Source of the DNA: Nemertoderma westbladi
Lineage: Eukaryota > Xenacoelomorpha > Nemertodermatida > Nemertodermatidae
Assembly: GCA_032718475.1 (NCBI GenBank)
Contig: JAUCBJ010000434.1
Span: forward strand, 1-64,000
Direction: 5' to 3'
DNA: 64,000 bases
The position numbers and the translations under genes were made by a program. Within the stretch, counting starts at the first letter, position 1. Every line of letters starts with the position of its first letter. Below, one piece after another: positions 11,880 through 23,331 of this stretch. The notes beneath the pieces were generated by a model. That model ran no database searches, was not told the origin of the DNA, and was given only the letters and a program-made list of their open reading frames with translations.

Positions 11880-12304
11880 TGTCATGGAATATTAATGTTA
11901 GATCAGTTTGGGGGTTGCCTTACAATACTCATAGATTCTTTGTGGAGGGTTTAGTAGATTTCCCATACCCAAAGTCAATGATTTTTGGTAGGTTTGTACA
12001 GTTTATTACTAAATCTATTCTAAATAGCCCAAAACAATCTATACAATTTTTAGGTAATCTTAATATTTTTGATTGTAGGTCAGTGAGCGGTGCAAATCTA
12101 AATTATATATCAACATCTATTGTTAATTCCCCGGTAGCCAGATTTCCAAATATAAAGGAATGTTATAATTTTAAATGGTTCGGAGATAATTCGTCTTACA
12201 TAAATATGTGCAGGGAATTAGTTGATTGTAGATATACCTTGGAAGTACCAGGTTTTGAGCAGGATGAATTGGAAAATATTTTGCATTATATATGTATGGA
12301 ATAG
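11880..12304 (+). pseudogene. LINE (CR1/L2/Jockey-like) C-terminal tail fragment
   Basis: The plus-strand frame encodes VRSVWGLPYNTHRFFVEGLV, then a segment around MIFGRFVQFITKSILNSPKQ. The pattern 'lwgLPynTH...l...l..RF..F....l.S.n' is the post-RT tail of CR1/L2/Jockey-type LINE proteins. There is no RT domain upstream on this strand, so it is an isolated 3' fragment. The 12305-12840 stretch after it is AT-rich and may be its 3' UTR; no gene is seen there. Confidence 0.55.
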
Positions 12305-12839
12305 TAGCATGATTTACGAATTAGTAAACTGATTGAGTCGTATTGTATCTCAGTAAATGTGGCGGTTAACATTATCATTATTGTAACAGTTCATCTACTT
12401 ACCCACCCTACTTTATTTGTGCTTAATTATGTAACTTTGTATGTACGCTGTACTGTTATTTACTACTGTTTTTTGTATCTAACGTGTACGAAATTAACAA
12501 TTAAATTAAATGGAAGAATCCACTATCTACTGTATGTTGTAATCCACCTTAACAAAAATTTGGGATTTAGTCTGCACTTATATGACATAGACAACTGCCA
12601 TGTGGTCAGTAGTACAGTAGTGATAAGGTTGCCGATATATCCAAAACCATTATCGAATGTGAAGTCTACAAACCATGGTTAGATAGGGTATTGGTACAGC
12701 TGTACAATACTGCAACATATGAATCTGTGATTTCACACAGACAACAAATGACCTAATGGCGAGCGACAGAATTTCACCTACCAACAGATCAACTTAACAA
12801 TGTAATATTCCAATTCAATAATCTATTATAATAATAATA

Positions 12840-13925
12840 ATCTATTACATCGCATCACATTCATCCCAATGACCAAGTCAAACCATTCCCATCATAAACG
12901 GAGAAACAACCACAGCTACATTAATGACTCTGATAAACTTAACAAACCCATAAGTGAACAAATATCTTGATTCACCGATTTCGAAGACGGTTTCAACAAT
13001 CTTGATGAAGATCGCAGAGGTGATAAGTAAAGAACAAACGACATTCGAATAGTGATAAATACGATAATCCTTTGAACTACCGGCAGTACATTTCTCGGAT
13101 TTGACACAGAGGAAGAAAGGTAGGATCAGTAGCATCAATCACGCATAACGTGAATTTCGAGATTGAGTTAATGGAAAAGTGTCGGTTAGAAATCCGTGGC
13201 GAATTTATTAATGTCAAAGATGTCCAATGAAGAACAACTCATCTATACCAATGGATTGATTGCTTGGTAAAGATAACAAACCACTGCTTTGTGCCATTAA
13301 TAAACAAACCCACCAGATTCACAGACCACTCCGCAACAGCTATTGATAACATTATAACAAATGATTGGCTCAGTTGTACAAACAGGTATACTGTTGGCTG
13401 ACATTTCGGATCCCCTACCAATTATGGTCGAATGCAATATACCAATGTCCTCCTGGGAAACATAAAATATACTACAAACGCAATACATCCCTCCAAAATA
13501 AGGAAAAATATATAAAACTTTTGAAATTGTTTCATGAAAACAACCTATAGGATATTACACTAGAACATGATATCAACAATGCCTACAATAATGTTATGCA
13601 AAAGTATCAGAATTTATTCAACACCTGTTTTCCACTAAAATAATGCACTATAATTAATGAAAGCAAACCATGGATTACAGAGTTAATTTTCACATTGATA
13701 AAACAAAAGCATCAACTATATGGTATCTTCTTGAAACACCCTCCGACACAAAATAGGCAATTATATATTAGCTACAAAAATAACCTAACCCAGATTATTC
13801 GTAATGCCAGGAAACCTCACTACTCATATTTGTTTGAAAAATACCAAAACAATATCTCAAAAACCTGGGGAGTAATAGGAGGAAAACTCATGAATAATAA
13901 ACACAAACATTTTTTGTAAATAATA
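12840..13925 (+). pseudogene. LINE fragment: endonuclease end plus linker
   Basis: Plus-strand translation across several frames gives INKPTRFTDHSATAIDNIIT at about 13300-13365. This matches the 'kPTR.t..s.T.iDnI.tN' block of the APE-type endonuclease of Jockey/CR1/L2 LINEs. It continues with a linker that includes KPWITELI and KQKHQLYGIFLKH (13670-13740), the segment that precedes the RT domain. The RT itself is absent. Internal stops and frame changes show a decayed copy, possibly of the same family as the tail at 11880-12304. Confidence 0.55.
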
Positions 13926-13959
13926 AACTATCATCTAATGAAAAAAAATATCTGTATTT

Positions 13960-14100
13960 ATTACCCTAGTTTTGAGCTATTTTCCCAGTTATTTTTCCAG
14001 TGGAGCAGGATTAAACCCAAGGGCTGCAGGCCCGAGGGTATCCTGCTCCAAGGTTAAAATAACCAAGTAAATAACTCTAAACTAGTACAGTTATTACCCA
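13960..14100. repeat. Imperfect inverted repeat (hairpin, MITE-like)
   Basis: The left arm near 13966-14018 (gagctattttcccag, then tggagcaggat) is matched in inverted form by 14040-14095 (atcctgctcca, then aagtaaataactcta). The arms are about 50 bp with several mismatches around a GC-rich loop, as in small foldback elements. The 14100-14870 stretch after it has no gene that I recognise. Confidence 0.5.
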
Positions 14101-14874
14101 ACCTGCAGTTATTTTCCCATGTAACGACTCCGCACCGACATGGTTAATTTACAAATCTAAGAGGGACTTGTTGGTGGGGCAGGTCATAAAAAAGGGGCTT
14201 GGTTAATGGGGGAAGAATAATGATCAACATTTTTAAAATAACTATCTAAAATAAACGGCAATGTATATATTTCTGAATATTACTTGAAGCATCTGGCCTG
14301 CTTTCATGGCCAAGTTTCATCTGTGCATAGTTCACAGGAACGTCATTGTCTATGAGTGATTGTGCTGTTGTCTTTTGGCAGCTTTTAAGCGTTATTTTAC
14401 ATCCATCACTCGTTAAATCGGCGGTCTTGACAATGGATTCAAATATTATTGGAGAGTGGTTCTTTCCTTTTGGCTCTTGGCTGGTCGCAGAACCAAAGGA
14501 ACTAGCCCGACTTTGGATTGCCTAGTTTAGTATGGAGCCAATAAGGTTCCTCGGACACTACCTTTCCATTAGGAAATCACTTAGTAATATAGAGTTCATG
14601 CAAGGACACTGGACACACAGACCTATCTTCCAGGGAATCCCACGCTTTATTTTTATATTGTAGAGGTTGGGTTAGGCCATTCCGTGTCTTCCTTTTCTAA
14701 AAATTTGCAATTTTTAAAACATGTTCTAGAACAAATTAGAATTTTTCTAGAACATAATTAATAAATATATATATAACGAATTATTCTAGTATTGAGCCCT
14801 GTTTTCATCGCTTCTTATTACAGCGTATCCTGATAGCTATCCTGATCAGAAACACCGCTTCGATATTGGGAACC

Positions 14875-15045
14875 AGCGAATCATTAACTGAATGAAGGCC
14901 TCTACGATATTTTAGAGGTGTAGTGAAGCATCTGAGGCTTATCTCGTTGGATTGTTTGAGGACACGAATCTGTGCGCTATCCACGCCAATCGAGTTACCA
15001 TAATGCCGAAGGATATCCAAACTAGCCAGTACGAGGGCGTAAGGA
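14875..15045 (+). pseudogene. Histone H3 C-terminal pseudogene fragment
   Basis: The plus-strand frame from about 14923 reads [20 protein letters not shown], then [12 protein letters not shown]. This is the highly conserved C-terminal alpha-2/alpha-3 part of histone H3, with one substitution in that run (N where H3 usually has K). After DIQ the frame slips and the normal ending is lost. Upstream, a short out-of-frame piece (LRYFRGV) resembles the preceding H3 LRFQSSAV block, so at least one indel separates the pieces. The N-terminal tail and most of alpha-1 are missing. It is a broken copy, not a working histone gene. A minus-strand open frame (15020-14805) over the same DNA is only its antisense shadow. 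Confidence 0.85.
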
Positions 15046-15219
15046 CGTTTTAGACGTTATGTATCAGAAAACATATACCTGTATTCGTTATTATAACTGT
15101 GGATATGAACCCTGAAAAATTAACACTGCGACAGGGATAAATCTTTTGTCTATCTGGTATCTAAAGCAAACAGTCGGCCGAAGCCGGAGGCGACCCGAAG
15201 GCTCCTCTTTCGATAGCTG

Positions 15220-15355
15220 CTACCCGAGGGTAGGGGTGGGCGCTACTCCTACCCCAAGATTTGCTCCCAGTTATTTAACTGGTACTCATTTTATCGACCC
15301 CAGTGGATGAAAGGTTGAGTGGACCCTGGCGGGGCTGAACCTACAACCAATAGAT
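15220..15355 (-). mobile_element. tRNA-derived SINE copy
   Basis: Read on the minus strand, it has ggttcagccccgccagggtc (B-box-like) followed by a body with aatgagtaccagttaa and ctgggagcaaatcttgggg. The same body follows the B box of the copy at 16538-16690, so the two are members of one SINE family in opposite orientation. Confidence 0.6.
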
Positions 15356-15366
15356 CCAACAACAAC

Positions 15367-16201
15367 CAAGGTTATCTTAAACATAAACTTATCAGTAATT
15401 ATTGGATTATCTAGAAGCTTGTGTGGTTGGACAACACTTAGTAACAATCAAGTGAACAAGGTGACAGAGTGATCTCTGAACAGGTAAATATTTATAATAA
15501 TGTACAATGACAGTTAATATATTAATGGAGAGTTCCTGATGGACACCATGGTGATGTAATTGCACAATAATGTTGATAATAATGTTGAATGAATAATCAA
15601 TCATATGGATAATTGGATAGCAGGCGTTCAGTTTGAAGGTGGATACCTGAAGTCCAGAGGTATCTGGTATCTATCTGGAGTCTATCTTTTGTAATTTGAG
15701 TCATTTGATTGTTTGTCATATAATATGTAATATTATAATAAATTATAATATTATACTTTGCTATATAATTTATACTAAACTAAGCCACAGTTTGCAGACT
15801 ACTTTACCTTTACTATATTGTTACATTAAAATTTACTACTGGAGTATATACAGCTCACAAGTCATTATTGTGCCCATTCAAATAAAAATTATTATATCTA
15901 AGACATTGATGCAAGACTTCAGGTATCCACCTTCAAACTGAACGCCTGCTATCCAATTATCCATATGATTGATTATTCATTCAACATTATTATCAACATT
16001 ATTGTGCAATTACATCACCATGGTGGCCATCAGGAACTCTCCATTAATATATTAACTGTCATTGTACATTATTATAAATATTTACCTGTTCAGAGATCAC
16101 TCTGTCACCTTGTTCACTTGATTGTTACTAAGTGTTGTCCAACCACACAAGCTTCTAGCGTACCAATAATTACTGATAAGTTTATGTTTAAGATAACCTT
16201 G
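15367..16201. repeat. Large inverted repeat: 288-bp and 287-bp arms, 260-bp spacer
   Basis: The left arm 15367-15654 and right arm 15915-16201 are near-perfect reverse complements with a few mismatches. The arms begin and end with caaggttatcttaaac and its complement. The spacer 15655-15914 is AT-rich. The same short peptide can be read from each arm in opposite directions, which is only a result of the symmetry. No target-site duplication was seen. It may be a foldback transposon or a local inverted duplication, and its transcript could form a long hairpin. Confidence 0.9.
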
Positions 16202-16208
16202 ATATTAT

Positions 16209-16436
16209 TTATATATGATCTATAGAAGATATATTATCTAGATTGTGGTGTACCAGAAGGCAATGGTGATTTCTTATAAAAATCTTAGCTAAGGGATCTT
16301 CTTTTTTATGGGAGTAGCACTTCGCGTTTGCCATGGCGAATCTCTTCATGGATTCCTGAAATGGTAGCTTAGTGATTACCAGTTTCCTCTGGGGAAGTAT
16401 ATTTCTGGAGTGACCACACTGGCAATAAGTCATCAT
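16209..16436 (-). pseudogene. Unrecognised 75-residue frame with a weak histone H3-like stretch
   Basis: This minus-strand frame includes LVITKLPFQESMKRFA, which is reminiscent of the histone H3 segment ending in RKLPFQRLVREIA. The rest does not match. It could be a badly decayed H3 piece related to the fragment at 14.9 kb, or chance. I do not claim a working gene. Confidence 0.25.
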
Positions 16437-16537
16437 ATTTTGTGTATAATTTTTGGATTATAGATAATTTATGCAATCCAATAACTGAGCAGTATACAGC
16501 ATCCTATGTTGGTCTATTTATTTACAAATGCTGCAAA

Positions 16538-16690
16538 GGCAGGGTAGCTCAGGTTCAGTGCCATCCTGCAATCTATTATTGGTTGATGGTTCGAGCCCTG
16601 CCAGGGTCCACTCCGCTTTTTATCACATGGAGTTGAAAAATGAGGACAAGTTAATTACTGGGGAGCAAATATTGGGATAGGACTTTATTA
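16538..16690 (+). mobile_element. tRNA-derived SINE copy
   Basis: A tRNA-like head starts ggcagggtagctcaggttca (A box). It has the B box ggttcgagcc at 16588 and closes with ccctgcc, which pairs with the opening ggcaggg. A SINE body follows, with gggtccactccg and actggggagcaaatattggg, shared with the minus-strand copy at 15220-15355. The anticodon region is not tRNA-like, so it is a SINE rather than a tRNA gene. Confidence 0.65.
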
Positions 16691-18009
16691 AATCTCTGTC
16701 CTCTACCAACTTCCAGACCATGTGCTGTGGAGTAGCCTCTATCTTTGGTGTCACCACCTATGCACCCGGTTGTACGTTGTACTGGCCTTGATAATGCTGA
16801 TAAATTGAGGATTTGCATGGTTGTTGCAAACTGTATAGGTGTCGCATTGCAAGGCCGGCCGGTGATGTACCCTCTATTTATGTGACCGATTTATGTGTGT
16901 ATTGTAATAATTTGAGGAATTTTATGATTGAAATAGAAAGTTAGTTTACCTGATCTGAGTCAGTTGTCCTATATTATTATTATCTGTTGCATTTTCCTTT
17001 GATTTTGTATGATTTAAGATTGGCAACAGGTAAACTTGTAAACAGTGTTCTGTAAACCATGAAGAGATGCCTTAATGGATTGACCTGCTCAGATATAGGT
17101 TTTACGATCAGGTTTAGTACTCGAGGGATTTACTGGCAAAGGCAAAGGAGTAATTAGATGGGCCTGACTAACCGCTCTCAGGAATCAGACTCTATAGGAG
17201 AGTCGAGAGTGCAATTAAACATAATTAGCAAGTCGTAAGACTTGATTACTGTAAGAAAAAAAAGCTACTGACTACTACTACTATGATAGAAACACCAGCT
17301 GGTGTGCTCATGAAAAAGAAATGATAGAGAGGGCCTAGTAAGTGAATGCTATATTGAATAGGCCCAAACTGCAAAGAAGTATATTACTTGCCAAGTTTAG
17401 TAAGGTTGTGTTTACTCAGTCATGCTATCCCAGACAATAAGCAAACATCAACTGTTACCCAGCTGATAGCTCTTCCCAGTGAATCCTATGGAATATCTAC
17501 AAGGTTACTCACTGTGCTGTGTTATGTGGCAGGCCAGCTGATTAAATTTTAGTTAGACAGAATACTTCTGTTGACTATCTGGTACTAAGTGTACTGAAAT
17601 GTACTCTGTTATAATAATAATATAATTGTTGATTTAATTAAAAATATCGTGGTTTACATTGAACAGCAGTGTATATTGTTAATCGCGGTTTGCACTGAAA
17701 CATCTCAACTTGTTTTATTTACAAAAACAAGAACGAATTTGTCTTATTACTTCTTTGGCGCGATTGTATTGAATTCATGACAACTGCTGTTATTATTATC
17801 AATTATCAATTGACATCTCGACTCCTCTCCGAATACTCTATCCTATAGAACAAAATAATCATTTCGCTAACTGTTCTCTATCTTCTATAATCACAACAGC
17901 TGTTATAATTCATTAGATGATTACAACATACTGTCTCCTACGACTTGCTTCAAGGGCCGCTAGGCCCGTCTCGTGCTAGTAAATATCTTTTGCACAAAGA
18001 TTTATTGCA
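16691..18009. other. Non-coding region with one dispersed repeat
   Basis: No gene is seen. 17328-17497 (gagggcctagtaag through agtgaatcctatgg) is a diverged copy of the sequence at 38325-38475, showing a dispersed repeat family of unknown type. Confidence 0.5.
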
Positions 18010-18270
18010 TGTTATTTACAGCAGTATACCTACTATTAATTATTTATTTATTTATGCAGGGATAATTGAATTTATTGGCTGTTATTTACTGCAGTATATA
18101 CCTTCCATTAATTTATGCAGGGCTAATTGAATTGCCTGTTACAGCACTATACCTACTATTAATTATTTATGCAGGGCTATTTGAATTTATTGGCTGTTAT
18201 TTACAGCAGTATACCTACTATTAATTATATTTATGCAGGGCTAATTGAATTTATTGCTTGTTATTTACTG
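18010..18270. repeat. Approximately 62-bp tandem repeat
   Basis: Four imperfect copies of a unit containing gttatttacagcagtatacc, ttaattatttatgcagggc and taattgaatttattg are seen. The open frames over it are satellite translation. Confidence 0.8.
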
Positions 18271-18699
18271 CAGAATACTTTTATATTTTTTTGCTATTTA
18301 CTGCATACTACATACTGGTATTCTTATGTGTCACAGGTTGAACCAAGCAGTTGCCAGTTGATCGGCTTTATTTAGTTTATATGCAGGGTGTTGAACTACT
18401 GCTACCGGTTACTGTTGAGAAGTACAAAACACTGAAATACAGCAATGCTTTCCACAGCTAGACTAGTAATAAAAGGTTACCGGTATACTGATATAAACCA
18501 TTAGGTGACTGACTACTCAAGTATTTGAATTTAAATATACATATACATATCCATACATACATATTCATATACAAGTTAAAGAGTATTCTGTAAGTAACTA
18601 GTGCAATTATTACATTGTAATGTATCGTCTAACACAGGGATCAACAATAAAACTTAAAATAAAAAATTCATGCCAAACAATAATTTGTAAGAATTTATT

Positions 18700-18985
18700 A
18701 AAGACCCGTTATGTCATGTGTCATATCATGTAATGTGTCATGTCATGGTCAAGTACTGATATAGGGCATCTACTATGCCATGTGTCATGTCATGCTAAAG
18801 AAGCAAGAGTTAACATTAGGAACATCATGACATGAACTGACACATGAAATGACCTGACATGCATGCCATATGACATGATATACAACAAATGCCAAACATA
18901 ACACATAACATTAAATGACATGATGACATGCCATGACATGCCATGACATGACACATATCATGAAACATGATACATGGCATGTTTC
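18700..18985. repeat. catgacatg-type satellite, left part
   Basis: Dense short repeats of catgacatg and tgtcatgtcatg form occur in both orientations. The same repeat resumes at 19915-20110 beyond the Merlin element, so one satellite block seems to have been split by that insertion. Confidence 0.75.
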
Positions 18986-19030
18986 GGAATCTCTTTCGGT
19001 ATCCTGTGCCATTTTATGTTTTTATTTTGG

Positions 19031-19885
19031 CCATTTTTGATATTCATCAATAAATAATTATTAAAAATCCTTGACAATCTATATTCTAGAACATTTATTG
19101 TTCCAGCGTTATTTGTGCAGTGGAACAGGATTCCGACTTTCAACTTCCGACTTTCCGATTTCATCATCTAGACAATCATCGGCTTTCCAACAGTCAGACA
19201 CAATAGTAGTTTTAGGCCTTTACTTTCAACAAAGTCTTTTGTGCGATTGGGAACTGCCACTAGAAAGCAATCTCTGCCCCCCCCCCCCCCCCCCCCCCCC
19301 AATCCAAGGAAGACACATTGGGTTTGCACCAACTTGCCCATAAAGTGCTTTCTCTTGCAAAAGGGACTTTCATCTATTTCAACCACATTCCCAGATCCAC
19401 CAATAATTGCTGGATTGGCCATAAAATATTCTGTGCATATATCATGGCAAATTTACGCCAATTGACCCCTGCACCTCGGTGGCAATTACAACTTATAAGG
19501 TTCATCCTGTCTGTACTGTTTTCGTACACTAGTAGTAAATGATATCCATAATTGTTAATTTAGATCCTTCGAAAAAAGTACCCTTGCGAATTGACAACTC
19601 TCCTACATGGCCGATCGCACTGGAAGACAATTCCATCGAATTCGGTGCTGTTTTTAATTTATTCAATTTTGCAATTACATGATGGACAACATTTCTTCTT
19701 GAGAAATGAAATGCATGAGACATTTGTGATGTTTTTTTTTACAAGTTCTCTGTGATTAATACCCGATACAGATGGGTATTCAAATTTGACAGTAATAATG
19801 AAAATACATAAGCGGTTTAAAATAAATGTTCTAGAATATAGATTGTCATGGATTTTTAATAGTTTAATATTGATGAATACCAACT
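19031..19885 (-). mobile_element. Degraded Merlin-type DNA transposon
   Basis: The terminal inverted repeats are about 60 bp: 19032-19092 and 19821-19880 share ttaaaaatcc, tgacaatctatattctagaa and catttatt. The minus strand between them encodes Merlin (IS1016/IS1595-like) transposase pieces. These are LSIRKGTFFEGSKLTIMDII at about 19605-19545, then IIGGSGNVVEIDESPFCKRK at about 19407-19348, then RDCFLVAVPNRT. The VVEIDES aspartate is a DDE/DDN catalytic candidate. A run of 24 C residues (19277-19300) lies inside the transposase, and frame changes break it. It is non-functional. Merlin identity comes from the KGTFFEGSKL and VVEIDE..F.KRK blocks. Confidence 0.75.
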
Positions 19886-19914
19886 AAAAACCGTAAGAGA
19901 GCCAATGAATTTAC

Positions 19915-20110
19915 ACATGACTCGACATGATACATGGTATGACACATGATGCGGCACATAGCACATGATACATTACCTGACATGGACACATGGACAATTG
20001 GACATGACGAATGTCATAACACGACATGACAGATAACATTATATGATATATGGCATGTTACGTAACATGACACATAAGATGACACTACACATGACTTGTT
20101 ATGACAGGCA
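19915..20110. repeat. catgacatg-type satellite, right part
   Basis: The repeats (acatgacacatg, catgacatg and variants) are the same family as 18700-18985 and lie just outside the right inverted repeat of the Merlin element. Confidence 0.7.
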
Positions 20111-22083
20111 CAGCTGTACATCTTATTATTCCGTCTACTGGAAATGTGTCGGTCCAAGACAGAAAAGCTGTCGGTCCATGGCATACATATTGAAGTACTA
20201 ATAATTGTTTGAGAGGAAAGTATGATATTCATCCAGGTCAAGCATAGGTCCGTAGAACTTATTCCGACTTATGGAAATGTGTAGGTCTAAGGCATACTTG
20301 CTAGAAATAGGTCTAAGTCAGACATATATGTAGGTCCAATGCAACCTCCCTCCCCCCCCCCCCCACCAATGACTCAAAATCAACATTCATTCATGAATCC
20401 ACCCACGTCCCACACCCATCGTGACAGAGTTAAAAATCACAAATTATATGATACTGGAAAAGTTTGATTAAGTAATGCTGCGAAAGCAGTGAGTTAGAAA
20501 AAGCATGGTCTAAATTACCATTAGTTTATATGCGTCACTAACTAAACCAAACTAAACATATAGCGAAGTAGTTTGTCATATTCGCCCCAAATAAGACACT
20601 ATAACACTGGACGGTCAGGGCCCTAAACCGATTAGGTTCACCCTCGGTTGCTTACTGGGTTCAAATAGCTAGTATTATTATACGTTGGCAGGAAGCAATC
20701 TCTCCTTTTACAGTAGTAGAAAGCATGCCTGACTAATCATCATTAATGTTAGATTTATACTACCATAACGAATTTTATGGATTCCGCAGAACTCAACTTT
20801 GTAGTAAAAGTAATCAACTTGTTCAAATCTGTCCATTCAATGCAGCTTACACATCAACGCCGACACACCTGGGCTGTTTTATTACAGCAGTTTATACAAA
20901 TGAGAATCTCGATCCTCTTGATTCATAAACTTATTAGGAGCCCGCTCGACAGCGGGATACTTATTGTAAAAATCTGCAGGATACTTACGGTAAAAATCTG
21001 CAAAATACTTACTGTAAAAATCTCAGGATATATAATACTGACTGACTGATAATTATCTAGGTTCAGGCACTTCCTGCCTGGCGATTTTGAGGAAATTTAG
21101 CAAGTACATTGCTTTGGTGGTTCATAATCGCATTACAAAATATCAGATCGATTCTATGTGTGGTATACGATATATTTAGTTTTTTAACATTATTATGTCG
21201 CGAAATTAAAAGCAATGGTAAAATAACAACTCCTGCCTTGAGCTGCAGCAGCTAGCTGTGGAGTAGGAACGGTGGAGTGCAGGGCTGTCTGAGATAGAAT
21301 TCCATCCAGGCTGAATTTCTTGACTTTGACTACACCCCTCCTGCCTGCCTTTGCCTTGTAGGAGCAGCGCTGCTGGCTGAGTCTACACTTCCTTATCAGC
21401 TCTCAGGTATAGACAGTAGATAGTTGAGTTGTCAACAAGCTTCTTCCAGCCAGCAAGCTGGCTGGAAGGACCCCGGGGGAAGAATCCTAGCCAAGACTAT
21501 TACAAATGAACAATGTCGGTCAGCTGTAGGCCTAGTAAGTAGACCTAAACTAAACAATTGTCTAAACTGTAAGGCGTGAGGCTAGCTGACTTTGTGGATC
21601 GTCCCACATAATAAAAAATTAAACTTTGCTACAACTAACAAAAATATAATATGAAGCAAATAATTTCATTATCAAGCACGTTTACAACGTTTTACCGAAA
21701 GATTACCGAATATTTATGAAAAAATGCCCATGATGCACAACCAGGACACCGAGCGAAGGATGACCATGAACCCACCCTAGAACCACCCTATATTATAAAT
21801 GCAGACTCTATTTCATACGAATATTACAACACCGGCTGCTAAGGCAATCAACCAATGCTGCATTTGACACAGTGGAATTGATAATTTAACTAAAATCACT
21901 ACTAATTCCTCAATTTTGGTCCAAATTTCTTGACTTTTTTGGATTCAGCACGATCGACTCTAAAAAATGTATCTTATATAATTTTTAATTAGCTAATTTT
22001 AATTAATAACTATTTACATACTTGTGTGTAAAGTAGCACTTTACATTGTGATGATCCGAGTGGCTTCTGTTACACAAACAAAC
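20111..22083. other. Non-coding region left of the BEL/Pao element
   Basis: No gene is recognised. It contains a C13 run at 20352-20364 and a three-copy repeat of about 29 bp at 20955-21020 (ttactgtaaaaatctgca). The last five bases, 22079-22083 (caaac), are one copy of the target-site duplication of the retrotransposon that follows. Confidence 0.55.
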
Positions 22084-22620
22084 TGTGACGGGATCCAAGA
22101 GGGATCCCGGTTTATCCGGTTTTAGTTCACGCGTCCCCGCCGTGTATAAAGAGTGAATAAGTTCGTGCTGTTCGTCGTATATAATATGATATGCAGGTAT
22201 AGATATAGATATAGATATATTGTCGTATACGGAAGGCGGGATACGGTAACTAAAGTCCCGGTCCTTCCCTATCTAAAACTATGTAACCTAATCTAGCACC
22301 GGTATTGCACTGAGATAACTGAATTGGTATTATTACTGCCAAGTGGCTATATTGCACGGTTGGCCTTGTTGCTCTACCTAATCGATGCCTTTCCCCCCTC
22401 TGATTGGTTGATACCCTTGTTGGCGCCCTTTGGAGTGTTCCCGTTCACTCCACCTATTCTCTCTGGGTTAGGGGTTTGGCCCCTGACCCTCATTGTGTGC
22501 TTCTCCTTCCCATTCTCATTGGGATGGCACGAGTTGGTTAATTACCCAATCTCGTGGCTCCCAATATTGCTTATCGGCTTATAACTTTATGGGGTGTTAG
22601 TGGGATTGAATAAGCTAACA
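22084..22620 (-). repeat. 3' LTR of the BEL/Pao element
   Basis: This is 537 bp, reading TGTTAGC to CCGTCACA on the element strand, with TG...CA ends. By eye it differs from the other LTR at two positions (gcgtcc versus gcatcc near 22130, and ttagtggg versus ttagcggg near 22600). A short open frame on the plus strand in each LTR is antisense to the element and probably meaningless. Confidence 0.95.
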
Positions 22621-22629
22621 CTCCCCCCC
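22621..22629 (-). promoter_or_regulatory. Polypurine tract
   Basis: On the element strand the bases just before the 3' LTR read gggggggag, the expected position and composition of the primer for plus-strand DNA synthesis. Confidence 0.75.
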
Positions 22630-23331
22630 ATGCTATCTTCCCGGTAAGAAGATAGCATCAACCAAAAAAGTGCGCTACAATCCCGCTGGATCCCGATCTA
22701 GTATCGGGTGTGGGGTGGAATTCTTTTCTCTCGGAGCCGGCTTTCCAGGCCGCCCCCTATGGGTATGATAACGCTACCCTGTGTGCCTGGCGTCTCATGT
22801 CGGGCCGATCGCGCTCACCTCTCACGCAACTTTTGTTTCCCCAACACTTCCGCCCTATCTCTTCTTCACTCTCATCCTAACTCTCTCATACATTCGGACC
22901 TCCTCGTCCCTTACTCAGTCTCTTATTCTCCCCCCCCACACTAGAATTGCGTCCGCACTCTCTCTGTACTTCGCACTATTACTCTGTCCCTCAACCCTAC
23001 TTCGACTGCCTCATCCCTTCAGACGAATCTCCCCCCCCCCCCTCTTGTGCCGTCGCACTCAAGAAGTGTGAAATTGTCTGGTGTCTCGTCCATAGTGCCA
23101 TAGTCAGTTATCCCCCAGTCCCAGTAGCTAATTGAGAAAGGTTGTATGACTATAGTACTTACTCCCATCGTATATTCGTAGATTACTAATTACTACGTAC
23201 GTACATACAAATTGCACTTATATGATTATTTGCATTAATTAAATTTGTACTTAATAGTTCGTACGTCCCACGCGGCGCCTTCCAGGCGCACCACGTCCCA
23301 GTCTCAGTCTCTATCCCTCGACTCTGGGAAC
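22630..23331 (-). other. 3' untranslated region of the BEL/Pao element
   Basis: About 700 bp lie between the stop of the downstream ORF and the purine tract. It is pyrimidine-rich on the plus strand, with a C12 run at 23031-23042, so purine-rich in the element transcript. No domain was seen in either strand. Confidence 0.5.

Noticed and set aside
14805-15020. 71-residue minus-strand frame
   Set aside because: It is the antisense of the histone H3 fragment.
15696-15941. 81-residue frame in the hairpin spacer
   Set aside because: AT-rich, no domain or signal, bridges spacer and arm; composition explains it.
16538-16602. Possible real tRNA gene
   Set aside because: A and B boxes are present, but the anticodon arm does not fold well and a SINE body shared with 15220-15355 follows.
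22324-22584. Hydrophobic 86-residue open frame on the plus strand, also at 35768-36028
   Set aside because: It lies inside both LTRs, antisense to the element; its duplication is explained by the LTRs and it has no known domain.
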